64,000 bases of DNA from HXMU1420-2 sp034670145 (GTDB lineage: Bacteria; Pseudomonadota; Alphaproteobacteria; Rhodobacterales; Rhodobacteraceae): positions 434,001 to 498,000 of the forward strand of contig JAXMOA010000001.1 of the NCBI GenBank assembly GCA_034670145.1, given 5' to 3'. The notes under the pieces are model-generated. The model worked only from the letters and a program-made list of their open reading frames with translations, did no database searches and had not been told where the DNA came from. Positions 1 through 9,001 of this stretch are shown here, in pieces. Positions within the stretch are counted from its first letter, which is position 1; the number at the start of each line of letters is the position of its first letter. The position numbers and the translations under genes are program-made.

Positions 1-91
1 GGGTGGGGGGCAAAATGGGGTGTTGACCCCAAGGGTCACGCTTAAAAGACCCCAAGAGATCCCTAATGTTTCACCCCCTACGCAGTGCACC

Positions 92-808
92 CTAGCAAAC
101 CGTATCACGGGACCCCGACACGTCGCCCGAGACCAGAATCCGCAGGTTCCGCTTGACCACATTCGTCCAGATCAGCCTGGGCAGCCCCTTGAAGAAATCC
201 GCCGCAGACCCTTTGCCGGCCTGCCCCAGGGTCCGCAACGCAACCGCCGGGGCCGCAGGGCGAAAATAGCTTTTCACCCGCACCTCCTGCCCGGCCATCA
301 GCGCAATCAGCGCCTTTCGTGTCGCGGACGGGTTGTTCCAATCCGACCGAAACACCACACAGCCATTCCTGTTGATGATAAAAACAGCGTTCGGCATGCT
401 CCCATAGGCCCGATGCGCCCGCCCGTCGAACCCATCCACAAAAACAACCCGCGTCTCACCATCCCCCGTCCTCAGACGGGACGCACAGGCCCTCTTGTCC
501 TCAAAGTCCTTGTGGCTCGGAATATCCGCGCCGGGATGGGCCTCCCGCACATATAAAACAGCAGTGCTGACGCCCTCCACCACGCGATCCAACGCTTCCA
601 TCGCCGGGCGGCGGCTCTGGAACAACGGGCAAGTGATGCTACCCATTTCCAGCACCAGAAACGCTCCGTCAAACGCCAGCAAAGACCGGATGTCCCCGTC
701 AATCGTGGTCAGCTCAAAATCAGGGGCCTTCTCTCCGACCAAAGGGCCAATGACGGTGTCGAAATCATAGTCACCGGTTGAAAACTGATCGTAATTATAC
801 CCAGACAT
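92..808 (-). CDS. Deiodinase-like thioredoxin-fold protein
   Basis: Thioredoxin-fold protein of 238 aa resembling the iodothyronine deiodinase family. Residues 56-62 read GSITCPL, matching the deiodinase active-site segment, with Cys60 where animal enzymes carry selenocysteine. Downstream are YVREAHPG (about 86-93) and a C-terminal VVFRSDWNNP segment, both placed as in deiodinases and peroxiredoxin-like relatives. No signal peptide or membrane segment is seen, so it is probably cytoplasmic. The start was set at the ATG at 808, preceded by GGAG with a 6-nt spacer; an upstream ATG at 820 has a poorly placed Shine-Dalgarno. It lies 64 bp downstream of the Old Yellow Enzyme gene on the same strand. 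The reaction in bacteria is unknown; general thiol or peroxide reduction is as likely as dehalogenation. Confidence 0.75.
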   Translation of the reverse strand: MSGYNYDQFSTGDYDFDTVIGPLVGEKAPDFELTTIDGDIRSLLAFDGAFLVLEMGSITCPLFQSRRPAMEALDRVVEGVSTAVLYVREAHPGADIPSHKDFEDKRACASRLRTGDGETRVVFVDGFDGRAHRAYGSMPNAVFIINRNGCVVFRSDWNNPSATRKALIALMAGQEVRVKSYFRPAAPAVALRTLGQAGKGSAADFFKGLPRLIWTNVVKRNLRILVSGDVSGSRDTVC

Positions 809-872
809 CGCACGCTCCATCACTCCACACCGCCCCAATATACCACAGCCAGGCGCGCGCAGGACACAACCG

Positions 873-2075
873 TTATCCTGCAGGCGACCCAAAATGGGCC
901 AGCCACAGGGCCGTGCGCGCCGCGTCGCGGGCCTCATAAGCCGCCAGAACCGCTGGCAGGTCTTGCGTCGCAGGCGGCGCGCGCCCCTCACTCAGGGCGC
1001 TGATCGCCATCGTATACCAGGCAGTGATCCCACCCTCGGGCGGGGTGGCAAAACGCGGAAAGACAGGATCACCCGCCCCATCCGCCCCCTGCCAGAGATT
1101 GGGCAGATCCGGCTCCAACACCAGGGCCCGCGCCAGCCCGACAACATCCACCGGCCCGTCCAGCACCGCCGCCTCGGCCTGGGCGCGGGTCTTGAACCCA
1201 CCGGTCAGCATCAGCGGCCTGGAGCTGATCGCACGCGCCTGCGCGGCAAAGGACAGGAAATAAGGCCCGCTGCCCGTATCATCCGACACCGCCCGCACAC
1301 CCGGCAGATAGGTGCCACCGCTGATATCAATCAAATCGACCGAGCTCTCCTCCAGCGCCGCAACCACCTCCAGCGTATGCGCCTGCGTCTGGCCACCCTC
1401 CAACATATCCGTCGCATTCAACTTGACCGCGATCGGCCAATGCGGGCCAACCGCCGCGCGCACCGCGTCGATGATCTCAAACAGCAGGCGCATCCGTTTG
1501 ACACTGCTGCCGCCATAGGCATCGCTGCGATGGTTGAAAAACGGTGACAAAAACTGGCTCAGCAGAAATCCATGCGCCGCATGCAGCTCCACACCGCCAA
1601 ACCCGGCCCGCTGCGCCAGCGCGGCCGTGCGGGCGAAGGCGTCAGGCAGGGCGCGCACCTGTTCCAGGCTCAGCGCCTCGCGCTTCAACCCCGGCAGGTC
1701 CAGCGCACTGGGGCCTCTGGGCGTGCTGGTCGGGCCATAAGACAGGGCACCGGCATGGCTCAGCTGCAACCACAACCCGGCGCCATTGCTGGCCCCCTGC
1801 GCCGCCAGCGCCTGAAACCGGGCCAGATCCGCCTGCGGGGTCAGCACCAGATTGCCGGGTTTCTCGGCATAGGCCGGATTGCCCTGCACCTCGCCGATCA
1901 AGGCCATGGCCAGCCCGCCCTGCGCCCAGCGCGCATAAAGCTGGCCCTGCGCCGGCGTCGGATGCCCGGTGCCATCGCCCAGCGAATCGGACATGGCCGA
2001 TTTGACGATCCGGTTCTTCAGCGTCACGCCACAGGGCAGCGTCAAAGGGGCAAACAGGCTGTCAGGGCGCAGCAT
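873..2075 (-). CDS. Old Yellow Enzyme family NADH:flavin oxidoreductase
   Basis: FMN-dependent TIM-barrel oxidoreductase of the OYE family, 400 aa. The start of the barrel is SLFAPLTLPCGVTLKNRIVKSAM. The substrate/FMN pocket segment HAAHGFLLSQFLSPFFNHR and the phosphate-binding segment GGFKT are visible. These enzymes reduce activated C=C bonds with NAD(P)H; the natural substrate is unknown. The start at 2075 has GGAG with a 6-nt spacer, whereas the longer open frame (to 2141) has no such site. A hairpin at 2190-2219 separates it from dctM, so it probably has its own promoter and may be co-transcribed with the deiodinase-like gene that follows. Confidence 0.88.
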   Translation of the reverse strand: MLRPDSLFAPLTLPCGVTLKNRIVKSAMSDSLGDGTGHPTPAQGQLYARWAQGGLAMALIGEVQGNPAYAEKPGNLVLTPQADLARFQALAAQGASNGAGLWLQLSHAGALSYGPTSTPRGPSALDLPGLKREALSLEQVRALPDAFARTAALAQRAGFGGVELHAAHGFLLSQFLSPFFNHRSDAYGGSSVKRMRLLFEIIDAVRAAVGPHWPIAVKLNATDMLEGGQTQAHTLEVVAALEESSVDLIDISGGTYLPGVRAVSDDTGSGPYFLSFAAQARAISSRPLMLTGGFKTRAQAEAAVLDGPVDVVGLARALVLEPDLPNLWQGADGAGDPVFPRFATPPEGGITAWYTMAISALSEGRAPPATQDLPAVLAAYEARDAARTALWLAHFGSPAG

Positions 2076-2189
2076 CGGCGTCTCCGTCACGTTTTGAAAC
2101 AGGCAGGCGGGTGGGCCGTCCGGCGCGACACGCCCGACCAAACCACCCTAGCCACCCCCGCCGCCCCAAGAAAGCCGTATCAAACGACA

Positions 2190-2219
2190 AGATCCCGCCC
2201 GATAGTACGGGCGGGATCT
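2190..2219 (-). terminator. Hairpin downstream of dctM
   Basis: A perfect 11-bp stem (AGATCCCGCCC / GGGCGGGATCT) encloses an 8-nt loop, 62 bp past the dctM stop. On the minus strand it is followed by a weak T-containing tract (TTGTCGTTTG), so it is a plausible but not ideal intrinsic terminator for dctPQM. Confidence 0.6.
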
Positions 2220-2280
2220 GTGATCGTTGTTTGGGCAGGCACCCGGCACAGGCACCCGGCACAGGTCAGAATAGGTGCCG

Positions 2281-3681
2281 CTAAGAGGCCAGACTGGGCA
2301 GCCACAGCACGATGGACGGAAAGGCCACCAGCAACGCGATGGTCACACCATCGGCCACAAAGAACGGTGTCACACCCTTGAAAACATCCTGCACGGTCAG
2401 ATCATCGCGCACCCCGGCCACAACAAAACAGTTCAGACCGATGGGCGGCGTGATCAAACAGAACTCCGCCATCTTGACCACCAGAATCCCGAACCAGATC
2501 GCACACATCGGCCCGGACATCCCAAAGGTGCTCTCGGCCGCCGAAACCGCCTCGCCCCCGTTCAGCGCCATGACCGCCGGGTAAACCACCGGCAAGGTCA
2601 ACAGCAGCATGCCAATCGCATCCATGAACATGCCCAGCACCGCATAGGCCAGCAAAATGCAGACCAGGATCAGCATCGGAGACATCTCCAGCGCCGTGAT
2701 CCAGTCCGAAAACGCATCCGGCAATTTGGCAAACCCCAGGAACCGCACATAGATCAGGACGCCCCAGATGATGGTAAAGATCATCACCGTCAGCTTCGCC
2801 GTATCAATCAGCGCCGCCTTCAACTGTGGCCAGCGCATACCGCGAAAAATCGCCATGCAGAAAATGATGAACGCCCCCACGGCCCCGCCTTCGGTCGGCG
2901 TGCCCCAGGCATCCCCAAAGGGGTTGTAGACAAAGAAGATGATGATCACGACCACCGCCACAATCGGCAAGGCAGGCGGCAGCGACTCGAACCGCTCGCG
3001 CCAGGTGAACCCGGTGACCGGCGGTCCAATATTCTTGAACACAACCGCCATACCGATGATCAGAATGGCATAGACAACCGCCGAAAACGCCCCCGGAATA
3101 AACCCGGCCAGCAACAGCTTGCCCACATCCTGCTCCACGATGATCGCATAAATCACCAGAATCGCCGAAGGCGGGATCAAAGACGCCAAAGTCCCCCCGG
3201 CCGCAACCACGCCGGCCGCGAACTGCTTGTTATAGCCAACCTTCAACATTTCCGGGATCGCAATGCGCGCAAACACCGCCGCCGTCGCCACCGAGGCCCC
3301 CGACACAGCCGCAAACCCCGCCGTGGCAAACACCGTCGACACCGCCAAACCACCCGGCACCCAGGCAATCCAACGCTTGGCCGCCTCAAACAGCGCCACC
3401 GTCAGCCGCGCGTGATAGGCCAGATAACCAATCAGAATAAACACCGGAATCAGGCTCAACACCTGCGCACTCACCTTGGAATGCGGCGTCAGCCCCGCAA
3501 CCCGGACACTGATCTGCAACGCCTTGCCAAACCGCTCGGGATCATAGTCAAACCCGTTCCAGCGCAGCCAGACCAGACCAACAAACCCGGCCAGACCCGC
3601 AGCAAAGGCCACCCGCATCCCCAGCACCACCATCACCAGCAGCCCGGCAGAGACCCATAGTCCGATTTCAATGGCTTCCAT
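2281..3681 (-). CDS. dctM: TRAP transporter large permease (DctM)
   Basis: Large membrane subunit of a tripartite ATP-independent periplasmic transporter, 466 aa, with about a dozen hydrophobic segments. It carries family-typical stretches such as AAVSGASVATAAVFARIAIPEM (about 125-146) and GGTLASLIPPS (about 164-174), plus the C-terminal LITPPIGLNCFV motif. It forms the sodium-driven channel with DctQ. The ATG at 3681 overlaps the dctQ stop by one base (TGATG), so translation is coupled; the slightly longer frame begins with TTG and was not used. Substrate is probably a carboxylate or similar organic acid, but the sequence does not identify it. Confidence 0.95.
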   Translation of the reverse strand: MEAIEIGLWVSAGLLVMVVLGMRVAFAAGLAGFVGLVWLRWNGFDYDPERFGKALQISVRVAGLTPHSKVSAQVLSLIPVFILIGYLAYHARLTVALFEAAKRWIAWVPGGLAVSTVFATAGFAAVSGASVATAAVFARIAIPEMLKVGYNKQFAAGVVAAGGTLASLIPPSAILVIYAIIVEQDVGKLLLAGFIPGAFSAVVYAILIIGMAVVFKNIGPPVTGFTWRERFESLPPALPIVAVVVIIIFFVYNPFGDAWGTPTEGGAVGAFIIFCMAIFRGMRWPQLKAALIDTAKLTVMIFTIIWGVLIYVRFLGFAKLPDAFSDWITALEMSPMLILVCILLAYAVLGMFMDAIGMLLLTLPVVYPAVMALNGGEAVSAAESTFGMSGPMCAIWFGILVVKMAEFCLITPPIGLNCFVVAGVRDDLTVQDVFKGVTPFFVADGVTIALLVAFPSIVLWLPSLAS

Positions 3682-4310
3682 CAATCCGCCCCTTCCAGTG
3701 CTTCAGCTTCCAGACGGGCCTGCTCGGCCACACTCAGGTTCAGCGGCACAGCAACCGGGTTCTTCAACCCCAACACCAGCGCACGCGTATACCCCGCCGC
3801 CTGAATCAACAGACGCAACACCAGAACCCCAAAGGCCACCGGCACCACCAGCTTGCTGGGCCAGATCGGAATACCCACATCAATCGAACTGTCGCGGCTG
3901 CACAACGGGCGGCTGCAATCAAACGAGCGGTCAAAATGATCCCACGCACCCCAGGTCAGCGCGATGATCAGCACCAACATCAACATCACCGAGATCAGCT
4001 CGAACAGCCACAGCGCCCGCCCGTTCAGCTTGCTGACCACCATATCCATCCGGATATGCGTGCCATCACGCTGCACATAGGACACCCCCATGATCGCAAT
4101 GATCGGCATGGCGGCTTCGATGTAATCAACATAGCCCAGCATCGGCGAAGAAAAGAATTTACGCCCTGTGACGGAATAGACAGCCAGGAACATGAGCGAG
4201 AATATCGCCAGCCCGCTCATCATCGCGCAGATACGTTCGATTGGTAACAATGCCCGATCCAGCCTGCTCAGCAGACTGGAATCCTCTAGCACCGCAGCGG
4301 ATCCCGCCAT
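3681..4310 (-). CDS. dctQ: TRAP transporter small permease (DctQ)
   Basis: Four-helix small membrane subunit of the TRAP transporter, 209 aa. Hydrophobic helices appear at about 28-48, 62-80, 103-123 and 152-172, with the family segment GIPIWPSKLVVPVAFGVLVL before the last helix. The loop between helices 3 and 4 contains two cysteines (DCSRPLCSR), somewhat longer than in minimal DctQ proteins. The ATG at 4310 is preceded by GGAGG with a 9-nt spacer. It lies between dctP (59 bp upstream, with a hairpin in the gap) and dctM. Confidence 0.93.
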   Translation of the reverse strand: MAGSAAVLEDSSLLSRLDRALLPIERICAMMSGLAIFSLMFLAVYSVTGRKFFSSPMLGYVDYIEAAMPIIAIMGVSYVQRDGTHIRMDMVVSKLNGRALWLFELISVMLMLVLIIALTWGAWDHFDRSFDCSRPLCSRDSSIDVGIPIWPSKLVVPVAFGVLVLRLLIQAAGYTRALVLGLKNPVAVPLNLSVAEQARLEAEALEGAD

Positions 4311-4337
4311 GGTCCTGACCTCCGTTTTGTAGGAAAA

Positions 4338-4363
4338 AGGGCCGCACCCTCAGGTGCGGCCCT
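4338..4363 (-). terminator. Terminator-like hairpin between dctP and dctQ
   Basis: A perfect 11-bp GC-rich stem (AGGGCCGCACC / GGTGCGGCCCT) with a 4-nt loop is followed on the minus strand by TTTTTCC. It begins 7 bp after the dctP stop. It has the form of an intrinsic terminator inside the operon. The usual consequence would be partial termination, giving more dctP than dctQM mRNA, which matches the excess binding protein needed by TRAP systems. Confidence 0.8.
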
Positions 4364-4369
4364 ATTGTG

Positions 4370-5386
4370 TCAGCTGCCTGACTTTGCGTCGGCCAGCGTC
4401 TTGGCGACCAGATCATACAGCTCCTGACCCGGCAGGCCCTGCGCTTCCATGTCCTTGATCCAGGCATCGCGGATCGGATCAGCCGCCTTGGCGCGGAATT
4501 CAGCGATCACATCATCGCTGATCACAACCTTCTCAACGCCTTTTTCTTCCAGAACCGAATCCCAACGCTCCAGCAGCTCGGCATAATTGGCCAGATAGTG
4601 GTCAATCGCTTCCCCGACCGAGCTGTCCAGCGCCTCGCGCTCCGCATCCGACAGCGACTCATATGCGTCGATATTCACCACAACAGGGCAGTTCACCGTG
4701 CCGGGGTTCAGGTTCGCTGTCCACCAATCCGCCTGGTTGATGGTGCCAAAGGACAGATGCGCGTGCTGGGCAAAGGCCACAGTATCCACAACGCCGCCTT
4801 CCATGGCCTGATAGGCCTCGGTCGCGGTCACGGATGTCGGCACACCCCCAACAGCGCTAAAGGCCTGACCGATGCCGCCTGTCGCACGCACACGCATGCC
4901 GTCAAACTCCGCCAGCTCGTCGCGCGGCTCGCCGGTACCAACCAGGTTGTACTGTGGCATGGGCGAGGTCATCAGCAGCTTGGCGTTCCACTGGGCCATC
5001 TCTTCGGCAGCCGCAGGATGCGCATAAACAGCCGCCGAAACAGCAACTTCCTGCTCCAGGTTCTCAACACCCAGGAACGGCAGTTCCAGAACGGTGATCA
5101 CCCGGTTCTTGTCGCGGTGATATCCGGCACAGAACTGCGCCATCTCGAACGCACCAATCGAGATCCCGTCCAGGTTCTCGCGGTTCTTGGACAGACCCCC
5201 ATAGCTGATGTTCATCGTGAACTCGCCATTGGTCTTTTCGCTGACCAGCTCTGCCAGTTTTTCAACATGCTCGGTAAAGGCACGCCGCTTGCCCCAGACC
5301 GATACATTCCATTCAGTTGCCATCGCTTCAGTGGTGAATGCGACTGCAAGCGCAGTAATGGCCACACGGCCAAGCAATTTATTCAT
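4370..5386 (-). CDS. dctP: TRAP transporter substrate-binding protein (DctP)
   Basis: Periplasmic binding protein of the TRAP transporter, 338 aa. It has a cleavable signal peptide (about 1-23, ending AMA) and the DctP-family fold: GMRVRATGG near 180, where family members carry the ligand-contacting arginine, and the EAYQAMEGGVVDTV segment. The start at 5386 has a strong GGAGGAGG about 8 nt upstream. It is first in the dctPQM operon and has no gene between it and atzF (185-bp gap). Ligand unknown; proximity to an amide-hydrolysing gene cluster does not prove a shared substrate. Confidence 0.94.
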   Translation of the reverse strand: MNKLLGRVAITALAVAFTTEAMATEWNVSVWGKRRAFTEHVEKLAELVSEKTNGEFTMNISYGGLSKNRENLDGISIGAFEMAQFCAGYHRDKNRVITVLELPFLGVENLEQEVAVSAAVYAHPAAAEEMAQWNAKLLMTSPMPQYNLVGTGEPRDELAEFDGMRVRATGGIGQAFSAVGGVPTSVTATEAYQAMEGGVVDTVAFAQHAHLSFGTINQADWWTANLNPGTVNCPVVVNIDAYESLSDAEREALDSSVGEAIDHYLANYAELLERWDSVLEEKGVEKVVISDDVIAEFRAKAADPIRDAWIKDMEAQGLPGQELYDLVAKTLADAKSGS

Positions 5387-5522
5387 GAGACGTCCTCCTC
5401 CAGACTTTGATGTTTTGGTGGCGGCACTTTGACCTATTCACGCGCAAAAAGCACATGAAGAAAACCGCGCACCCTCTTTGCCCGGCCCTGCGGGTTTCCG
5501 CAAGGCACCACAAAGCCCCCCT

Positions 5523-5542
5523 TGCCCGCCCTCCTGCGGGCA
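5523..5542 (-). terminator. Hairpin downstream of atzF
   Basis: A 7-bp stem TGCCCGC / GCGGGCA with a 6-nt loop lies 30 bp after the atzF stop. No T-run follows on the minus strand, so termination would be inefficient or Rho-assisted. It may separate the ABC transporter-atzF unit from dctPQM. Confidence 0.35.
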
Positions 5543-5571
5543 GTTAGCGCCGTGGCACATTCAGTCCTGGT

Positions 5572-7350
5572 TCATTCCACATGCTCATTCAGAACCTGAT
5601 GCCCAAGGTCCTGAAACCTCCGCCAGCTTCCCAGATGTGTGATATCCTCAGCGCCTTGTACCCCGGCTGTTTCAACCAGAAACCCATGCGCCTCGGAGCC
5701 GTCTTCAAGCTCTATGGTGCCAATGGACAATGGGGCCGGGATGCCCTCCAGGAATGCACCCACGCTTGATTTCGGCAGCGCCCAGACTTCGATTTCAATC
5801 TTTGCGCCTTTTTCGATCCGCAGCAGCCCCGGCCGTTGCGGCGGCCCGCCCGCCAGCGCATACAGGCGATATCGCGGCGCTGTCTGCGTAGCTTCCAGCA
5901 ACCGCCCGCCGCGGGACGTCAGCTCGTGGTTCAGCACCATGCCAGACATATGGGCGCCGCAGACCGCAATCGCGATTTCCGTTTCGGCCAGATTCTTCGA
6001 TGGTTCAGAAACCGTCTCATCCGCAAAGGCCGCCGCCAGGCTTGCCACCTGTGCGTCCTGACCGCCGGGGGCCAGCAATGTGACAGAGCCTGGTCGCCCG
6101 TCGCTGCGCGGTGCTGATGGCACGGCAATACCGCACATATCCAACAGGTTCACAAAATTCGTATAGGTCCCCAGGTTGGAATTGGGCGTTACCGGATCGG
6201 CTTCCAGATCGGCAACCGAATAGAAGGTCGGGATCGTCGGAACACACAGCAGATCAACCTGCCCCATCAGCGCGTTTGCCGCCCGCTCCAGCTCTTTCAA
6301 CCGATAGATGCCCCGGAACGCATCCGCTGCTGACAGTTTCTCGGCCGCGCCGATGATCTTTGCCGTTGTCGGATGCAAGGCATCCGGCCTGTTTCGCATG
6401 AGCTCTTCGACAACCGTATAACGTTCCGCCACCCAGGCCCCTTCGTACAGCATTTCCGCCACGCCATAGAGTGGCGCAAAGTCGAGTTCGACGATCGTTG
6501 CCCCCAGCGACGTCAGCCGCTTGATGCTGGTTTCGAAACTCGCCGCCTGCACGCTGTCTCCAAAGAAAATCCGCGAGCCCGCATCCGGGACCCCCACCTT
6601 GAAATCAGACGGCGGAACGCTCAGCTGCCCGGCGCTGATTGCCTTGGAATAGGCATCCTTGGGATCCTCCGCGCAGGCCACCTGGAACGCCGCAAAGGCG
6701 TCAGTCACAGTCGCGGCAAAGATTGAGATGGTATCAAGGGTGCGGCACGCAGGCACAACCCCGGTCGCAGACAGGGCACCCAAAGAAGGTTTCAGCCCGA
6801 CAATATTGTTCAGCGCCGCCGGAACGCGGCCAGAACCTGCCGTATCCGTGCCAAGCGAGAATGTGACAAAGCCATGACCAACGGCAACGCCAGAGCCGCT
6901 CGATGATCCACCCGGGACAATTTCGGGATCAACCGCGTTCCTGGGCACACCAAACGGAGAGCGCACGCCAACCAACCCGGTCGCGAATTGGTCGAGGTTG
7001 GTCTTGCCAATGACCAATGCACCCGCTGCCCGCAGCCGCGAGACGACAAAGGCATCCTCCGCCGGTGTATAGGCATAGGCCGGACATGCGGCGGTTGTCG
7101 GGACGCCCGCCACGTCAATATTGTCTTTTGCAACGAAGGGAACACCCCAAAGAGGCTGCGCATCAGAGCGTACAGGCAAGGCCCCGGCCTCGGCCAGCAC
7201 CTCTTCCATGGGCCGAAGATGAATGAAGATTGCCGGGTCGCCTATGGCTTGGATGCGCCGGTACACCTCGCGCACAATGTCAGATGGGGTCGCGCCTGTG
7301 TCATAGGCTTCGCGCAGGGCGTCGAGGGTCAGGGGCATATCTTTGGTCAT
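5572..7350 (-). CDS. atzF: Allophanate hydrolase (AtzF type)
   Basis: Amidase-signature enzyme, 592 aa, that hydrolyses allophanate to two ammonia and two CO2. The catalytic triad is visible: Lys75 (PFVAKDN), a Ser of GGSSSGSG (147-154, probably Ser149) and nucleophile Ser173 in GTDTAGSGR. The C-terminal domain (about 465-592), with AVCGAHMSGMVLNHEL, is the allophanate-hydrolase-specific domain rather than a generic amidase tail. Full length matches AtzF (about 600 aa). The start is 18 bp after the ABC ATPase stop, so it is the last gene of that operon. No urea carboxylase gene is present in the window, so allophanate would have to come from another route such as biuret hydrolysis or be made elsewhere in the genome. 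Confidence 0.9.
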   Translation of the reverse strand: MTKDMPLTLDALREAYDTGATPSDIVREVYRRIQAIGDPAIFIHLRPMEEVLAEAGALPVRSDAQPLWGVPFVAKDNIDVAGVPTTAACPAYAYTPAEDAFVVSRLRAAGALVIGKTNLDQFATGLVGVRSPFGVPRNAVDPEIVPGGSSSGSGVAVGHGFVTFSLGTDTAGSGRVPAALNNIVGLKPSLGALSATGVVPACRTLDTISIFAATVTDAFAAFQVACAEDPKDAYSKAISAGQLSVPPSDFKVGVPDAGSRIFFGDSVQAASFETSIKRLTSLGATIVELDFAPLYGVAEMLYEGAWVAERYTVVEELMRNRPDALHPTTAKIIGAAEKLSAADAFRGIYRLKELERAANALMGQVDLLCVPTIPTFYSVADLEADPVTPNSNLGTYTNFVNLLDMCGIAVPSAPRSDGRPGSVTLLAPGGQDAQVASLAAAFADETVSEPSKNLAETEIAIAVCGAHMSGMVLNHELTSRGGRLLEATQTAPRYRLYALAGGPPQRPGLLRIEKGAKIEIEVWALPKSSVGAFLEGIPAPLSIGTIELEDGSEAHGFLVETAGVQGAEDITHLGSWRRFQDLGHQVLNEHVE

Positions 7351-7368
7351 GGTCTTTGTCTTTCCGAT

Positions 7369-8997
7369 TCAGGCGGCAACAGGTTCGGGCGGCTGCGGGG
7401 CAGCCTCTATCAAGGCCCGGGTGTAGGGGTGGCTGGGGTTGTCCATCACAGTCGCGGTCGGACCACGATCAACGATTTCTCCCTGCTTCATGACAAGAAC
7501 CTCATCACACAGCAGACGAACAACATTCAGGTCGTGGCTGACGAACAGATAGGACATGCCCATTTGCGCGCGCAGATCCACCAGCAGATTGAGGACAAGC
7601 GCCTGGATAGACACGTCAAGCGCGGCGGTCGGCTCATCCAGGATAAGCAGCTTTGGCTCCAGCGCAATGGCGCGTGCAATGCCGACACGGGCCTTTTGAC
7701 CCCCCGACAGCTGGTGCGGGAAACGGCTCAGCAGCGGTTGCGGCAGTCCGACAAGATCCGCCAGCTCCGACACGCGCGCGCTCAGCTTTGCGCCGCGCAT
7801 CCGATCAATCCGGGCCAGCGGCTCTGCAATCGCCGAAGCCGCCGTACCACGCGGGTTCAGGCTGTCAGTCGCATCCTGAAACACCATCTGAATGTCGCGC
7901 CGCACGGCATGGCGCATGAATCTACCAGATGGGGTCGATGCGATGTCATGACCCTCAAACAGGATATTGCCCGAGGTCGGATCCTGCAGACGCACCACCA
8001 TTTCCGATGTCGTGGACTTTCCGCTGCCGCTTTCTCCAACCAGCCCGAGCGACTGCCCCGCTTTGATGTCAAAGGAAATGCCCTTCACCGCCTGAACCGG
8101 ACCAGCTTTGCCCGGGTAGGTTTTCACAAGGTTTCGCACTTCCAGAAGCGGTCGCGTATGGACCCTGTGCTCGGGTTCGGGGCTGCGCACCTCGGCCGGC
8201 AAGAGGCTTCTGATGGAGGCGCCCAGACGGGGCGTGGCATCCACCAGCTTGCGCGTATAGGCGTGCTGCGGATCCGTGAAAAGCTTGCCCTGCGCGCCTT
8301 CCTCGACGATCAGCCCGTCTTTCATCACGACAATCCGGTCGCAATACTGCGAGGCAAGCCCAAGGTCATGGGTGATCAGGATCATTCCCATGCCACGCTC
8401 TTTCGCAAGCGCCCCGACAAGGTCCATGACCGCCTTCTGCGTGGTGATGTCCAGACCCGTCGTGGGCTCATCCGCGATCAAAAGCTGCGGTTTACAGGCG
8501 AGCGCAATGGCAATGACAATCCTCTGGCACATACCACCAGACAGCTCGAAGGGATAAGCGTCATAGCGTGCGGCAGCATCGTTGATCTTGACATCTTCCA
8601 GCGCGGCAATGGCTTTGGCCTTCGCATCCTGCCGGGTGGCCTGCGCATGACGGATCAACACGTCCTCCACTTGATGACCAACGCGCCGGATGGGGTTAAG
8701 GGCAGCGCGCGGGTTCTGAAAGATCATCGAGATTTCGCGCCCCCGAATGTCACGCATGTCCCGCTCAGATGCCGCGCGCAGGTCGATCCCGCCATAGGTC
8801 ACATCCCCGGTTCGGATGTCCCCCCCCGCATCGAGGATGCGCATCAGGGCATAAGAGGTCACAGACTTGCCTGACCCGCTTTCGCCCACAATCCCCAGCG
8901 TTTCGCCCTTCCCGACTTCGAGCGATATTCCACGCACAGCGTTCACTTCGCCTTTTCGGGTTTTGAACGCAACAGACAGATCCTTGATTGACAGCAT
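7369..8997 (-). CDS. Peptide-type ABC transporter, fused double ATPase
   Basis: 542-aa protein with two complete ABC ATPase domains in tandem (DppD-DppF or GsiA type), powering the adjacent permeases. Domain 1 has Walker A GESGSGKS (38-45), signature LSGGM (152-156) and Walker B LLIADEP (172-178). Domain 2 has GESGSGKS (321-328), LSGGQ (430-434) and LLILDEP (450-456). The start at 8997 is 4 bp after the stop of the upstream permease; the longer frame to 9051 would overlap that gene. Both halves look catalytically intact. It acts at the inner face of the cytoplasmic membrane. Confidence 0.93.
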   Translation of the reverse strand: MLSIKDLSVAFKTRKGEVNAVRGISLEVGKGETLGIVGESGSGKSVTSYALMRILDAGGDIRTGDVTYGGIDLRAASERDMRDIRGREISMIFQNPRAALNPIRRVGHQVEDVLIRHAQATRQDAKAKAIAALEDVKINDAAARYDAYPFELSGGMCQRIVIAIALACKPQLLIADEPTTGLDITTQKAVMDLVGALAKERGMGMILITHDLGLASQYCDRIVVMKDGLIVEEGAQGKLFTDPQHAYTRKLVDATPRLGASIRSLLPAEVRSPEPEHRVHTRPLLEVRNLVKTYPGKAGPVQAVKGISFDIKAGQSLGLVGESGSGKSTTSEMVVRLQDPTSGNILFEGHDIASTPSGRFMRHAVRRDIQMVFQDATDSLNPRGTAASAIAEPLARIDRMRGAKLSARVSELADLVGLPQPLLSRFPHQLSGGQKARVGIARAIALEPKLLILDEPTAALDVSIQALVLNLLVDLRAQMGMSYLFVSHDLNVVRLLCDEVLVMKQGEIVDRGPTATVMDNPSHPYTRALIEAAPQPPEPVAA

Positions 8998-9001
8998 GGC
9001 T

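Noticed and set aside
2275..3660. 461-codon open frame on the plus strand
   Set aside because: Antisense shadow of dctM; extremely His/Arg/Gln-rich.
6988..8874. 628-codon open frame on the plus strand
   Set aside because: Antisense to atzF and the ABC ATPase; no recognisable protein features.
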